DNA of 64,000 nt, taken from Coriobacteriia bacterium. GTDB taxonomy: Bacteria > Actinomycetota > Coriobacteriia > Anaerosomatales > Anaerosomataceae. Below, in pieces: positions 32,276-41,870 of the stretch. The notes under the pieces are model-generated. The model searched no databases and was not told the DNA's origin. It saw only the letters and a list, made by a program, of their open reading frames with translations. The position numbers were made by a program, and so were the translations under genes. The stretch lies in NCBI GenBank assembly GCA_016938395.1, contig JAFGUS010000094.1, positions 1 through 64,000 on the forward strand. Reading direction: 5' to 3'. Each line of letters starts with the position of its first letter. Position 1 is the stretch's first letter.

Positions 32276-34843
32276 ATGCGTGTGAACCCGTTCGGCAGAC
32301 ACCTGCACAGTCAGCTGATCCGGCCGCTCGCGATCGCCGCCTTCGTCGTAGCCGTACTGGCCACACTCGTGGCACTACGGGTGATTGAATCGCAGGTGCT
32401 CGTCTGGACCGATCAGAACGCGGCGGCCTCCGCATCGGTGGTCACCACGCGCATCTCCCACCGGGCCGACTCGGTCGCCCGAACACTCGAGCTCATCACC
32501 ACCGATCCACGGTTCACGCGCGCGGTCGCCACGGGCGACACGGTCGCAATGAAGGATCACCTGGCGTTCGCGGCGATCGCGATCAGGGCAGACGGGCTCA
32601 TGGTCCTTGACGATGTCGAGCGTGTCGTCGAGGCAGCCGGCGAAGTGGACGTCAATGTCGGCGACCGACCCTTCGCGTCGTCGGGCGAGGACTGGCTCCT
32701 GGAGCCGGGGCGCGTGACCCGCATGACCTCGGTGGCAGATGCGTGCGTCGTCGCGGTCTCCACGAGTTTCGACGGGCCCGAGGACGAGGTCTGGCATCTC
32801 GTCGCGTCGATGGCGATCGACGACCAACTCATGGCGAACCTGGGCCTCGGCCTCGACGGCGCGTTCGCGCTCGTCGAGGCGAGCGGTGAGGTCGCGGCGT
32901 TCTCGACTCAGGCGCCCGTGTCGCGCGACGAGGTCATGGCGTACGTGCAGGCCAACCCGCCCGTCGCGTCGGACCCATCCGTCGCAGGGGGCGCGCAGCC
33001 GGCAGCCGTCGCTGCGCGGTTCGGCGATGCCGACTACCGGGTCTCGGCACACAGCGTCGATGTGGCGATCGCCGGCCCTGAGGCACCGACGGTGATTGCG
33101 ATCGTGCCCACCGATCTGGCAGGTGAAGCGCGGATCACGACCGCGTATCTCATCGGCATGTGGTTCGTCGTCGGCCTGCTCGCCCTTGCTGTGCTCAACT
33201 GGTATGTCCGCCTCAAGGTATCGCGCCCCATCGCGTTGCTCTCCGAGAGCGCCGAGCGGGTCAGCAGCGGTGACTTCTCCGTGGCGCCGGACATCTCCGG
33301 CCACAACGAGATCGCCGATCTTGCGGACAGCTTCAGCCGGATGACGGGGTCACTCAAGGAGCGCAGCGACTCGCTGACCAAGAAGGTCCTCGAGCTGGCG
33401 ACGCTCTACGAGATGAGCCGCTCGCTCGGCTCGACCCTCGAACTCGAGACGCTGCTCGACTCGGTGCTCGATTCGGCCATGCGCATCTTCGACGTCGAGC
33501 TCGGGTACGTCACGATGGTCGACCGCGAGACCGGTGCTCTCGAGGTCGCCACCTGGCGGGGGGCGGACCTTTCCCACGCCGACGACGCTGCCGTCCGCAC
33601 GTCCATGTCCGACTGGGTCGTCCGCGAGGCCCGCCCGCTGATCTTCAATCCTCCGGCGGGAGGTGCGCCCGCAGGCGACGATGACGGCAGGGTCGACTCG
33701 GTGTCCGCCGCGCTCGCCGCGCTCTGTGTGCCCCTGCTCTCGAACGAAGGCACCATCGGAGCCATCACGGTGGGTAGCCGCGACGCGAGTCGAAGATTCA
33801 CGAGTGACGACGTCCGTCTTCTCGCCACCATCGCCAATCACGTGACGATTGCCGTCGGCAACATCTCGCTGTTCTCGAGCGTGCAGGAGGCCTACCTGGC
33901 TACCGTGCGTGCGCTCGCCGCCGCCGTCGACGCCAAGGATCCCTACACGCGCGGCCACTCCGACGGTGTCGCAGCCTATGCCCTGCAGATCGGTGAGGAG
34001 ATGCATCTGTCGGCCGAGCAGATGGTGTCACTCGAGATGGCTGCCTACCTGCACGACATCGGCAAGATCGGCATCAGCGAGGATATCCTGCTCAAGCCGG
34101 GCAAGCTCACCGATGCCGAGATGAGTCAGATGCGCCACCATCCGCTTATCGGCGCCAACATCCTCAAGCCGGTGGCGTTCCCCTGGCCGATCGCCCCGAT
34201 CGTGCGGCACCATCACGAGCACTACAACGGCGAGGGCTATCCGGCAGGCCTGCGTGGCGAGGAGATACCCGTGCTCGCGCGCGTGCTGACGGTAGCCGAT
34301 GCGTTCGAGGCCATGGTGGCCGACCGCCCCTACCGGCGCGGCCGCTCCCATCAGGAGGCCATCCTCGAGTTGCGGCGTTGCGCGGGAACGCAGTTCGATC
34401 CGCGGGTGGTGGACGCCTTCATACGCGTGCTCGAGTCCTCTCAGGGCGCGCTTGCCGACGACCAGGTCTCCGGTGAGGAGGCGGGTCCGGAGGAGATCCA
34501 GGCGGTGCTCGTCGCACTCGCCGACGGGATGTTCTCGAGCTTCCGCCGGCTGGGGGGTCCCCGCCTCGCGAACAACCTCGAGCGCGTCGTCAACGAGCGC
34601 TTCACGGCGGCGGATGCGCCGCTCGCGCTCAGGTCCGGGCACGTGGTCATCGAAGGTGAGGACCTGATGTCCGAGTCAGCGCTCTCTGAGCACCTCGGTT
34701 TCGCGATCACCGTGATCTCGGAGCAGATCGAAGGGGCGTCGGGAGCAGGGCTTGCCGATCACTTCCTGGCCGACGCGCTCGACGGGCTGCCCGAGCGCAT
34801 GCGCGCATGTGCGCGTCGGCTTGGTTACGCCCCCGTCGCATAG
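32276..34843 (+). CDS. Membrane sensor with HAMP, GAF and HD-GYP domains, 855 aa
   Basis: An N-terminal helix (about 12-36), an extracytoplasmic sensor of about 250 residues (dCache/CHASE-like by topology), a second helix (about 290-312), HAMP (about 315-365), a short coil, GAF (about 380-535) and HD-GYP (about 545-730). The HD motif is YLHDIGKIGI (His near 592) and the GYP block is HHEHYNGEGYPAGLRGEEIP (near 644), both intact, so c-di-GMP hydrolysis is likely. A C-terminal domain of about 110 residues follows (SSFRRLGGPRLANNLERVVNERF), which I do not recognise. ATG 32276 has GAGGG upstream, although earlier in-frame starts exist. Confidence 0.88.
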   Translation: MRVNPFGRHLHSQLIRPLAIAAFVVAVLATLVALRVIESQVLVWTDQNAAASASVVTTRISHRADSVARTLELITTDPRFTRAVATGDTVAMKDHLAFAAIAIRADGLMVLDDVERVVEAAGEVDVNVGDRPFASSGEDWLLEPGRVTRMTSVADACVVAVSTSFDGPEDEVWHLVASMAIDDQLMANLGLGLDGAFALVEASGEVAAFSTQAPVSRDEVMAYVQANPPVASDPSVAGGAQPAAVAARFGDADYRVSAHSVDVAIAGPEAPTVIAIVPTDLAGEARITTAYLIGMWFVVGLLALAVLNWYVRLKVSRPIALLSESAERVSSGDFSVAPDISGHNEIADLADSFSRMTGSLKERSDSLTKKVLELATLYEMSRSLGSTLELETLLDSVLDSAMRIFDVELGYVTMVDRETGALEVATWRGADLSHADDAAVRTSMSDWVVREARPLIFNPPAGGAPAGDDDGRVDSVSAALAALCVPLLSNEGTIGAITVGSRDASRRFTSDDVRLLATIANHVTIAVGNISLFSSVQEAYLATVRALAAAVDAKDPYTRGHSDGVAAYALQIGEEMHLSAEQMVSLEMAAYLHDIGKIGISEDILLKPGKLTDAEMSQMRHHPLIGANILKPVAFPWPIAPIVRHHHEHYNGEGYPAGLRGEEIPVLARVLTVADAFEAMVADRPYRRGRSHQEAILELRRCAGTQFDPRVVDAFIRVLESSQGALADDQVSGEEAGPEEIQAVLVALADGMFSSFRRLGGPRLANNLERVVNERFTAADAPLALRSGHVVIEGEDLMSESALSEHLGFAITVISEQIEGASGAGLADHFLADALDGLPERMRACARRLGYAPVA

Positions 34844-34918
34844 CCCCTCACTCGCCTGGTTGCTGGTACACTAACTGCCACTCTTCAGCACTGCTCGCAC
34901 GTACGGCGAAGGGCGCGC

Positions 34919-36181
34919 ATGCTCACCATCGTGCAGAAGTATGGCGGTACCTCCGTCGGCACGCCCGAAAGGATCCGTGCTGTCGCCTCGCGCATCGTCG
35001 CGACCCGGGAGACCGGTTCGAGCGTGGTAGCGGTCGTCTCGGCGATGGGTGATGTGACCGACGAGCTCGTCGCGCTCGCCGCTGCGGTGGACCCCGAGCC
35101 CCCCGAGCGCGAGATGGACATGCTGCTCGCCACCGGGGAACAGGTCTCCATCGCGCTGCTTGCGATGGCGATTCACGCGCTCGGCCATGAGGCGATCTCG
35201 TTCACGGGTCCGCAGGTGGGCATCGTCACCGACCACGGTCATACCAAAGCCAAGATCATCGAGGTCCGCGCGGATCGCGTGCGTGAGGCGCTCGACGCCG
35301 GCCGCGTCGTCATCGTCGCCGGGTTCCAGGGCATGACCACCGACGGGAGCATCACGACGCTCGGCAGGGGCGGTTCGGACACCACCGCCGTGGCGGTGGC
35401 CGCCGGTATCGCCGCCGATGTGTGCGAGATCTACACCGACGTGGATGGTGTCTACACGTCCGATCCGCGCGTCGTTCCTTCGGCCCGGAAGATCGACAGC
35501 ATCTCGTACGAGGAGATGCTCGAGCTGGCGTCGGGTGGCGCGGGCGTGCTGAACCTGCGCTCGGTCGAGTTCGCGCGTAACCACGGTGTGGTCATCCACT
35601 GCCGGTCGAGCTTCACCGACGCCCCCGGCACTCTCGTCAAGGAGGCTGATCCGACGATGGAACAGGCGATCATCTCGGGCGTGGCGTTCGACACATCCGA
35701 AGCCAAGGTGACCATCCGCGACGTCCCCGACCGGCCCGGCGTGGCCGCCACGGTATTCACGCGGATGGCCGACAACAACGTCAACGTCGACATGATCATT
35801 CAGAACGTCTCCGAGGCGGGGAGCACAGACATCTCCTTCACCGTGCCCAAGACCGATCTCGTGCGCGCACGCCGCACCGCCGAGTCGGTGGTGGCCGAGC
35901 TTGAGGCCCGTGAGTTCACGGTGGACGAGTCCATCGCCAAGGTGTCACTGGTGGGCGCAGGCATGAAGACGCATCCGGGGGTCGCCGCGCAGATGTTCCG
36001 CGCGCTCTCGGAAGCGGGCGTCAACATCGATCTGATATCCACGTCGACCATCCGCATCACGTGCGTCGTGGACGGGCACAACGTCCACACGGCTGTGCGC
36101 GCGCTGCACGAAAGCTTCGGCCTGGAGAACGCCGAGGTGACCGTGGAGTCGATACCCGGCTGTGGCGGGGGGAGCGCGTGA
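34919..36181 (+). CDS. lysC: Aspartate kinase, 420 aa
   Basis: Catalyses ATP-dependent phosphorylation of aspartate, the first step to lysine, threonine and methionine. N-terminal VQKYGGTSVGTPERI, GRGGSDTTAVAVAAG near residue 148 and DVDGVYTSDPRVVP, followed by two C-terminal ACT domains (about 265-410; VSLVGAGMKTHPGVAAQMFRAL) for feedback control. A -10-like TACACT lies at 34867. The stop is shared with the start of asd (TGATG). Confidence 0.96.
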   Translation: MLTIVQKYGGTSVGTPERIRAVASRIVATRETGSSVVAVVSAMGDVTDELVALAAAVDPEPPEREMDMLLATGEQVSIALLAMAIHALGHEAISFTGPQVGIVTDHGHTKAKIIEVRADRVREALDAGRVVIVAGFQGMTTDGSITTLGRGGSDTTAVAVAAGIAADVCEIYTDVDGVYTSDPRVVPSARKIDSISYEEMLELASGGAGVLNLRSVEFARNHGVVIHCRSSFTDAPGTLVKEADPTMEQAIISGVAFDTSEAKVTIRDVPDRPGVAATVFTRMADNNVNVDMIIQNVSEAGSTDISFTVPKTDLVRARRTAESVVAELEAREFTVDESIAKVSLVGAGMKTHPGVAAQMFRALSEAGVNIDLISTSTIRITCVVDGHNVHTAVRALHESFGLENAEVTVESIPGCGGGSA

Positions 36182-37206
36182 TGGCCTGGCACAAGCCCAT
36201 GCCCCAGCAGCCGGTGATCGCCGTGGCGGGCGTGACCGGCGCGGTGGGCCGCGAGATGCTCACCGTTCTCGAGCAGCGGGCCTTCCCCGCGTCGCGCGTC
36301 GTGGCTCTCGCCTCGGCACGTTCGGCCGGCAAGCATGTGCCGTTCGCGGGCGGCGAGCTGGTGGTCGAGGAGATGACCGAGGCGAGCTTCCGTGGTGTCG
36401 ATATCGCACTCTTCAGTGCGGGCGCGGGCATCTCGAAGCAGTTCCGCACGGCCGTCACCGGTGCCGGCTGCGTGATGATCGACAACTCCTCGGCCTTCCG
36501 GATGGACGCCGACGTCCCGCTCGTGGTGCCCGAGGTGAACGCCGATGACCTCGCGTGGCATGCCGGCGTCGTGGCCAACCCCAACTGCTCCACGATCCAG
36601 ATGGTCGTGGTGCTCGACGTACTGCGCTCACTGGCGCCGATACGGCGTGTGGTGGTCTCCACCTACCAGGCCGCGTCGGGAGCGGGCCAGGCGGCGATGG
36701 ACGAGCTCTACAGCCAGACAGGGGACTTCCTCGCCGGACGCGAGCTCGTGCCGGAGGCGTTCGCACACCGCATCGCCTTCAACTGCATCCCGCAGATCGA
36801 TGTCTTCCTCGACGATGGTTCCACCAAAGAGGAGTGGAAGATGGTCGTCGAGACCAAGAAGATCATGGGCGACGAGTCCATCGAGGTGGCTGCCACGTGC
36901 GTGCGCGTTCCGGTACTGCGCTGCCATTCCGAGTCGCTTGCGGTCGAGTTCGGCGGGCCGGTGAGCGTGACGGATGCGCGCGAGGCTCTCGACTCGGCAC
37001 CGGGCGTGACGGTGCTCGACGACCCGGCGGGGAAGCTCTACCCGATGCCCGCGATCCTGGAGGGGACCGACGACTGCTACGTGGGACGCCTGCGCGCGGA
37101 TACCACCGTCGGACACGGTCTGCAGATGTGGGTGGTCGCCGACCAACTGCGCAAAGGCGCCGCTCTCAACGCGGTGCAGATAGCGGAGGCGCTACTCGGG
37201 CGTTAA
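36181..37206 (+). CDS. asd: Aspartate-semialdehyde dehydrogenase, 341 aa
   Basis: NADP site VAGVTGAVGREML, active-site Cys in NPNCSTIQMV (near residue 138), substrate-binding STYQAASGAGQAAMDEL and catalytic His in RVPVLRCHSESL. ATG 36181 shares its A with the lysC stop; the frame upstream lies within lysC. The pair makes the first two common steps of the aspartate family, also feeding diaminopimelate for peptidoglycan. Confidence 0.96.
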   Translation: MAWHKPMPQQPVIAVAGVTGAVGREMLTVLEQRAFPASRVVALASARSAGKHVPFAGGELVVEEMTEASFRGVDIALFSAGAGISKQFRTAVTGAGCVMIDNSSAFRMDADVPLVVPEVNADDLAWHAGVVANPNCSTIQMVVVLDVLRSLAPIRRVVVSTYQAASGAGQAAMDELYSQTGDFLAGRELVPEAFAHRIAFNCIPQIDVFLDDGSTKEEWKMVVETKKIMGDESIEVAATCVRVPVLRCHSESLAVEFGGPVSVTDAREALDSAPGVTVLDDPAGKLYPMPAILEGTDDCYVGRLRADTTVGHGLQMWVVADQLRKGAALNAVQIAEALLGR

Positions 37207-37271
37207 TATATGGGAGTCACACGGGTGCCGCACTGGGGAGTACGCCGGTCTCATCGTGGGAAGCGGGCAAC

Positions 37272-37952
37272 ATGAGCGAGCAGACGATCCTGATCGTTGA
37301 AGACGATGCCACCATCGCGCGGTTCGTCGAGTTGGAGCTTCGGCACGCAGGATTCAGGGTGATGCTGGCGGGGGAGGGCACGACCGCGATCGAGCTGCTC
37401 GATCGTGACGGCATCGACCTCGTGATCCTCGACCTCATGCTGCCGGGCATCGACGGCCTCGATGTCGCCCGGCACCTGCGCAAGCGTGGCTCCGAGATCC
37501 CCATCCTCATGCTCACCGCCCGCGCTGAGACACACGACGTCGTCTCGGGCTTCGAGGCGGGCGCCGACGACTACCTGCGCAAGCCCTTCGAGATCCCCGA
37601 GCTCCTCTCGCGCATTCGGGCGCTCCTCAAGCGCACGTCGACATCTCCGTCGCAGTCACCGTACGAGGCCTCGGGCGTCCGTATCGATCCGGAGCGCCGC
37701 CTCGCGTCTCTTGGCGGTGAGGTGCTCGACCTGACCGCTAAAGAGTTCGACTTGCTCTCATACCTTGTGGCGAACGCGGGACGCGTCATATCACGCGACG
37801 AGATCCTCGGCTCGGTGTGGGGCGCGCAGCACTCCACCGACTCCAACGTGATCGAAGTCTTCGTCTGCCACCTTCGCAACAAGATCGGCGATCGCGAGAA
37901 CCGCGTGATCCAAACCATCCGGGGAGTCGGCTACTTCTTCGCGAGGGGCTAA
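37272..37952 (+). CDS. OmpR-family response regulator, 226 aa
   Basis: Receiver (ILIVEDDATIARFVE, Asp in LVILDLMLPGIDG, LRKPFEIPEL) plus winged-helix output domain (LDLTAKEFDLLSYLVANAGRVISRDEIL, TDSNVIEVFVCHLRNKIG). ATG 37272 has GGGAAGCGGG upstream; the AT-rich TTAATATATG just before is a likely -10 area. Its stop is directly followed by the cognate kinase start. Targets are unknown. Confidence 0.92.
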   Translation: MSEQTILIVEDDATIARFVELELRHAGFRVMLAGEGTTAIELLDRDGIDLVILDLMLPGIDGLDVARHLRKRGSEIPILMLTARAETHDVVSGFEAGADDYLRKPFEIPELLSRIRALLKRTSTSPSQSPYEASGVRIDPERRLASLGGEVLDLTAKEFDLLSYLVANAGRVISRDEILGSVWGAQHSTDSNVIEVFVCHLRNKIGDRENRVIQTIRGVGYFFARG

Positions 37953-39455
37953 GTGCGTCTTTCGTCGATCCGCGCGCGCGTCGCGCTCCTGTCCGCCTTC
38001 TTTGCGCTCGTGCTGGTCGGCAGTGTCACCGTGGCCACCTATGTCTTCGTCGCCCGCGGCATGGACGCCGCCGCCGAGGACACCGCGAACCGCCTGCTCT
38101 CCGCTGCCGAACGCGTCATCGTCCGACTGACGATCCAGGCGGAGGCGGACGCCGAACGTGCGGGCCTCACCGGCGTTGAAGCGGAGTCCTTCATCGGCGA
38201 AGAACTCATGGTCACGCTGCCTGAGGTCCTCTCGCAGGGTCTGATCCACGAGGGATCCTACGCCCTGTACGCCATCCAACGCCCGGGCGAGGAGCCGGTG
38301 CTGAGATGGTCGGGTGGAGACGATGCCGGCGAGGGTCGGGCGGAGATTCGCAACCAGGTGTTCTCGTCCGGCGTCATGCAGCACGACCATCCGCTCGGCC
38401 GGCCGATCCTGCGGGGCTTGGTGGTCAGCGCCGATCTCGGCGCTCACGTGTCGCACGTCCCCGTGGACATTCCGGGCACCCACGCCGCCATCCTCGACGT
38501 CATCTACATGCCAACGCGCGAGGAAGCGGTACTGAACGCGATGCGCCTGCCCATGATCCTCGTCACGGTGCTCGCACTCGGTGCCGCGCTGTTGCTCACG
38601 AGCCTGCTCCTCCGGTGGGCGCTCTCGCTGATCGAGAACATCAAGGTGGCGGCCGACTCGATCGATGTCGGGCAGCTCGACGTGCATCTGCCCGAGCAGG
38701 GTGACAACGAGATAGCCGAGCTGGCGCGATCCCTGAACCGGCTCATCGACAACCTTCGGAGACGCAACGAGGCTCAGACGCGCTTCGTGGCCGACGCGTC
38801 ACACGAACTCGCCACGCCGGTTGCGGGCATTCGCGGCTACGTCAACATCCTGCGCGCCTGGGGGCTCGAGGACGAGGGGCTGCGCGAGGAGGCGATCACC
38901 GCGATCGACCGCGAGTCGCGGCGCATGGCGCGGCTGTGCAGCGACCTCCTCTCGGTAATCCGCAGCGAGGAGATGGTCGACTACCGGTCGATCAGATACG
39001 ACATCAACGGGGTCTGCCGGGAGGTGCTCGCGAGCGCTGCAACGCGTTACATGGCCAAAGGCTTCGAGTTCGTCGCACCGGACGAGGCGCCCCTATGGTT
39101 GTACGGTGACCCCGACCGCATCGCCGAAGCCCTCGGGATCCTCGTCGACAACGCGTGCAAGTACACGCCGGCTGCCGGCACCATCTCGGTGACCACACGC
39201 AGACGGCGGGACCGCGTCATCGTGCAGGTGTCGGACAACGGTGTGGGCATCCCCACCGAGGACCTTCCCAACGTGTTCGAGCGGTTCTATCGCAGCGACG
39301 TGTCGCGCTCGCAGGAGACCGGGGGGTTCGGCCTGGGTCTCGCGATCGCGAAACACATCGTGGACGCGAGCGGGGGCGGGATCTCGGTCGAGAGCGCTCT
39401 GGGTCAGGGCACCACGTTCGAGATCGCACTACCGCGGCGCAAGGCCGGTGCCTGA
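37953..39455 (+). CDS. Sensor histidine kinase with HAMP domain, 500 aa
   Basis: Two membrane helices (about 11-33 and 195-220) flank an extracytoplasmic domain of about 160 residues, then HAMP (about 222-275), HisKA with DASHELATPVAGIRGYVN (phospho-His near 287) and HATPase_c (LVDNACKYTPAAGTISV, DNGVGIP, GGFGLGLAIAKHIV). GTG 37953 follows the response-regulator stop (TAA) with no gap. The stimulus is not evident. Confidence 0.92.
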   Translation: MRLSSIRARVALLSAFFALVLVGSVTVATYVFVARGMDAAAEDTANRLLSAAERVIVRLTIQAEADAERAGLTGVEAESFIGEELMVTLPEVLSQGLIHEGSYALYAIQRPGEEPVLRWSGGDDAGEGRAEIRNQVFSSGVMQHDHPLGRPILRGLVVSADLGAHVSHVPVDIPGTHAAILDVIYMPTREEAVLNAMRLPMILVTVLALGAALLLTSLLLRWALSLIENIKVAADSIDVGQLDVHLPEQGDNEIAELARSLNRLIDNLRRRNEAQTRFVADASHELATPVAGIRGYVNILRAWGLEDEGLREEAITAIDRESRRMARLCSDLLSVIRSEEMVDYRSIRYDINGVCREVLASAATRYMAKGFEFVAPDEAPLWLYGDPDRIAEALGILVDNACKYTPAAGTISVTTRRRRDRVIVQVSDNGVGIPTEDLPNVFERFYRSDVSRSQETGGFGLGLAIAKHIVDASGGGISVESALGQGTTFEIALPRRKAGA

Positions 39456-39458
39456 CGA

Positions 39459-40049
39459 ATGATGCGGGCACGCACCATCGCGCACGCTGGCGTCATCGCC
39501 GCGGTGTACGCTGCACTCACGCTCGTGATGATCCAGAGCCCGCTCGGGTACGGCCCCGTGCAGCTACGGCTCTCCGAAGCGGTGACTGTGGTGGCCTGTC
39601 TCACCCCGGCGGCCATCCCCGGCCTCTGGCTGGGGGCGGCCCTTGCCAACGCCTTTCTGGTCACGCAGTTCGGGGTCCTCGCTCTGCTCGATGTGGCGTT
39701 CGGCTCGCTCGCGTCGCTGCTCGGCGCGGTGTGGACGTGGCACCACCGCTCCCGTCCCGCCCTCGCGCTCGCAGGTCCCGTCGTGGCCAACGCGCTCATT
39801 GTTCCTGCATACCTGCCGTACATGCTGACCCGACTGGCAGGCCTTGACTTCTACCGCATCCCCGCGCTCTCGCTCGACGCGAGCGGTGGGTGGTGGGCGA
39901 TGTACCTCTTCGGCGTGCTTGCTGTGGCCCTCGGCCAGACGATCGTGGTCTACGGTCTCGGACTCCCGCTCCTCGGTGTGTTGAAGCGCCTCGGTGTCGA
40001 CAGTATGCTGGCTGCGAGGGGGGCCGAGGGTGAGCGCACGGGCGGATAG
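39459..40049 (+). CDS. queT: QueT-family transporter, probable queuosine-precursor ECF S-component, 196 aa
   Basis: Six hydrophobic helices with the QueT signature near the N-terminus (GYGPVQLRLSEAVTVVACLTP). This family acts as the substrate-binding subunit of energy-coupling-factor transporters for queuine or preQ1/preQ0; the ECF energising subunits are not in the window. It starts 3 bases after the histidine kinase stop, with no room for a preQ1 riboswitch directly upstream, so if one exists it is elsewhere. It is probably cotranscribed with the kinase. Confidence 0.85.
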   Translation: MMRARTIAHAGVIAAVYAALTLVMIQSPLGYGPVQLRLSEAVTVVACLTPAAIPGLWLGAALANAFLVTQFGVLALLDVAFGSLASLLGAVWTWHHRSRPALALAGPVVANALIVPAYLPYMLTRLAGLDFYRIPALSLDASGGWWAMYLFGVLAVALGQTIVVYGLGLPLLGVLKRLGVDSMLAARGAEGERTGG

Positions 40050-40061
40050 CAGGACGGCGCG

Positions 40062-41861
40062 GTGAGAGACGCCACCGCCGACCACGGGCGGCAGCGGGAG
40101 CCGCTCATCAGCCGACGGGCCGCGCTGTGCGATGGCTGTGGCGGGTGCGTGCGTCGGTGCCCCGTCAAAGCCCTTCGCATCGTCGATGGTCACTCGGAGG
40201 TCATCGACGAGAAGTGTGTCTCATGCGGGCTCTGTGTTGCCGAGTGCGGCAGGGGCGGGCACACCGTGAGAGACGACGTGCCGGAGGTCGAGGCGCTCCT
40301 GAAGTCGAGGACACCGGCGGTCGCGCTGCTCGCCTCCGAGTTCATCGCCGCACTGCACCCGATGACGGTGGTGCAGATCGAGCGGGCGCTCGAGATACTC
40401 GGGTTCGCGGCCGTGGAGACGACCGTCCTTGGCGAGGAGATCGTGGCCGAGGCCTACGAGCAGCTGCACGCGCGCGATGACATGCTCGTGTCTATTCGCT
40501 CGACGTGCCCGGTGGTGGTGGACTTCGTCCGCGCGTTCCACCCGGCCCTCACGGCGGCGCTCGCGCCGATCGTCCCGCCCTACGTCGCACAGGCGCGCCT
40601 CATCAGGGCGCTCTATCGCGAGCCGGTCTCGATCGTCTACGTGAGTCCATGCTACGCGCGCAAGGACGAGGTGTACCAGGCGCAGATCGCCGACGCGGTC
40701 GATGTCGCCATCGACTTCCTGGAACTCAGGCGACTGCTCTCAGACGAGCGCAGCGCCGCTACCCGCGGACGCGCAATGAAGCCTCCGCTGCGCAGGCCAG
40801 GCCTGCTCAAGGAGGTTTCGCTCACCGACGGCTTCCCGCGCACGACAGTCGAGCGCAACGCCCTCGCCGACGGAGGCATACAGACCGTGCGCGGACTCGC
40901 GGACCTCGATCGGCTTCTGAGCGCCGTTGCGGCCGGAGAGGCCGGGCCGACGGTTGTCGACGCACTCAACTGCGAAGGGTGCATCGACGGCCCCGCGGTG
41001 AGCCCGGGGATGTCGCTCTACGCGAAACGCAGCGTTGACTCGGCAGGGCGCGCGCAGCAGGCGGTGACACAGGTGAGCACGCGTGCGCTCATGTCGGTGC
41101 TCCCCGCGGTGAACATCGTTCGATCGTTCTTGCCAGCTCCCGTCTTCGTGGAGAACCCCCCTCCCGAGGAGATCGATCTGGTACTCGCCTCGGGCGGCCT
41201 GTCCCGCGACAACGCCCCGGACTGCGGGGCATGCGGGTGGGACACCTGTGTCGAGCAGGCGGCGGCGATCCTGCGCGGGGACTCCACCTGGCAGCAGTGT
41301 CTGCCTCATCAGCGCGCGCTGCTTGCGGACAGCGAGTCGCGGCTGGCCGCGCTCGAGACCCTCGACGGTCTCACGGGTGTCTGGAACCGCAAGGCGCTCT
41401 CCGAGCGGCTCGAGCTCGAGTTCGCGCGTCATAGCCGCTACGACACACCGCTCGCGGTGCTGCTACTGGACATCGACGCGTTCGGAGCAGTCAACGACCG
41501 CTTCGGGGAGGCCGTGGCAGATGCCGCGCTCTCGGCAACCGCGGCACGTCTATCTCCGCTGCTCAGGTCCACCGACTTCATCGCCCGCCGGGCGGGCGAC
41601 CAGTTCGCCGTCCTGCTTCCCGGCATCGACAAGACCGAGGCGTTCGCGGTTGCTGAGAAGCTGCGGACAGCCGTCAGCAGGCAACCCGTGAGCGTGGAGG
41701 CGGACGGGTATAGTCAGGGTATCGCGCTCACCGTCTCGGTCGGCGTGGCGGCGGCGCGTGGCGCCGCGCACGGCCCGCTGACCGTGATGGAGGCGGCCGA
41801 CGCTGCCCTGCACGACGCGATGGCGGCGGGAGGGGACCGGACGCATCTGGCCCCCGGCTAG
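40062..41861 (+). CDS. Iron-sulfur signalling protein: ferredoxin, [FeFe]-hydrogenase-like domain, 4Fe-4S domain and degenerate GGDEF, 599 aa
   Basis: Domains in order: two 4Fe-4S motifs (CDGCGGCVRRC, Cys23-33; CVSCGLCVAEC, Cys52-62); a large [FeFe]-hydrogenase C-terminal-like domain (about 75-350) with STCP (147-150), PCYARKDE (196-203) and CEGCIDGP (304-311); a Fe-S domain CGACGWDTC (388-396) with Cys413; then GGDEF (about 430-595). The L1 motif has Thr148 where catalytic hydrogenases have the proton-relay Cys, and L3 is CxxC instead of CxxxC, so hydrogenase activity is doubtful and sensing more likely. The GGDEF signature is AGDQF (511-515), predicted inactive, but the I-site RSTD (502-505) is intact at the standard spacing. 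Confidence 0.85.
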   Translation: MRDATADHGRQREPLISRRAALCDGCGGCVRRCPVKALRIVDGHSEVIDEKCVSCGLCVAECGRGGHTVRDDVPEVEALLKSRTPAVALLASEFIAALHPMTVVQIERALEILGFAAVETTVLGEEIVAEAYEQLHARDDMLVSIRSTCPVVVDFVRAFHPALTAALAPIVPPYVAQARLIRALYREPVSIVYVSPCYARKDEVYQAQIADAVDVAIDFLELRRLLSDERSAATRGRAMKPPLRRPGLLKEVSLTDGFPRTTVERNALADGGIQTVRGLADLDRLLSAVAAGEAGPTVVDALNCEGCIDGPAVSPGMSLYAKRSVDSAGRAQQAVTQVSTRALMSVLPAVNIVRSFLPAPVFVENPPPEEIDLVLASGGLSRDNAPDCGACGWDTCVEQAAAILRGDSTWQQCLPHQRALLADSESRLAALETLDGLTGVWNRKALSERLELEFARHSRYDTPLAVLLLDIDAFGAVNDRFGEAVADAALSATAARLSPLLRSTDFIARRAGDQFAVLLPGIDKTEAFAVAEKLRTAVSRQPVSVEADGYSQGIALTVSVGVAAARGAAHGPLTVMEAADAALHDAMAAGGDRTHLAPG

Positions 41862-41870
41862 GAGGGTCCG

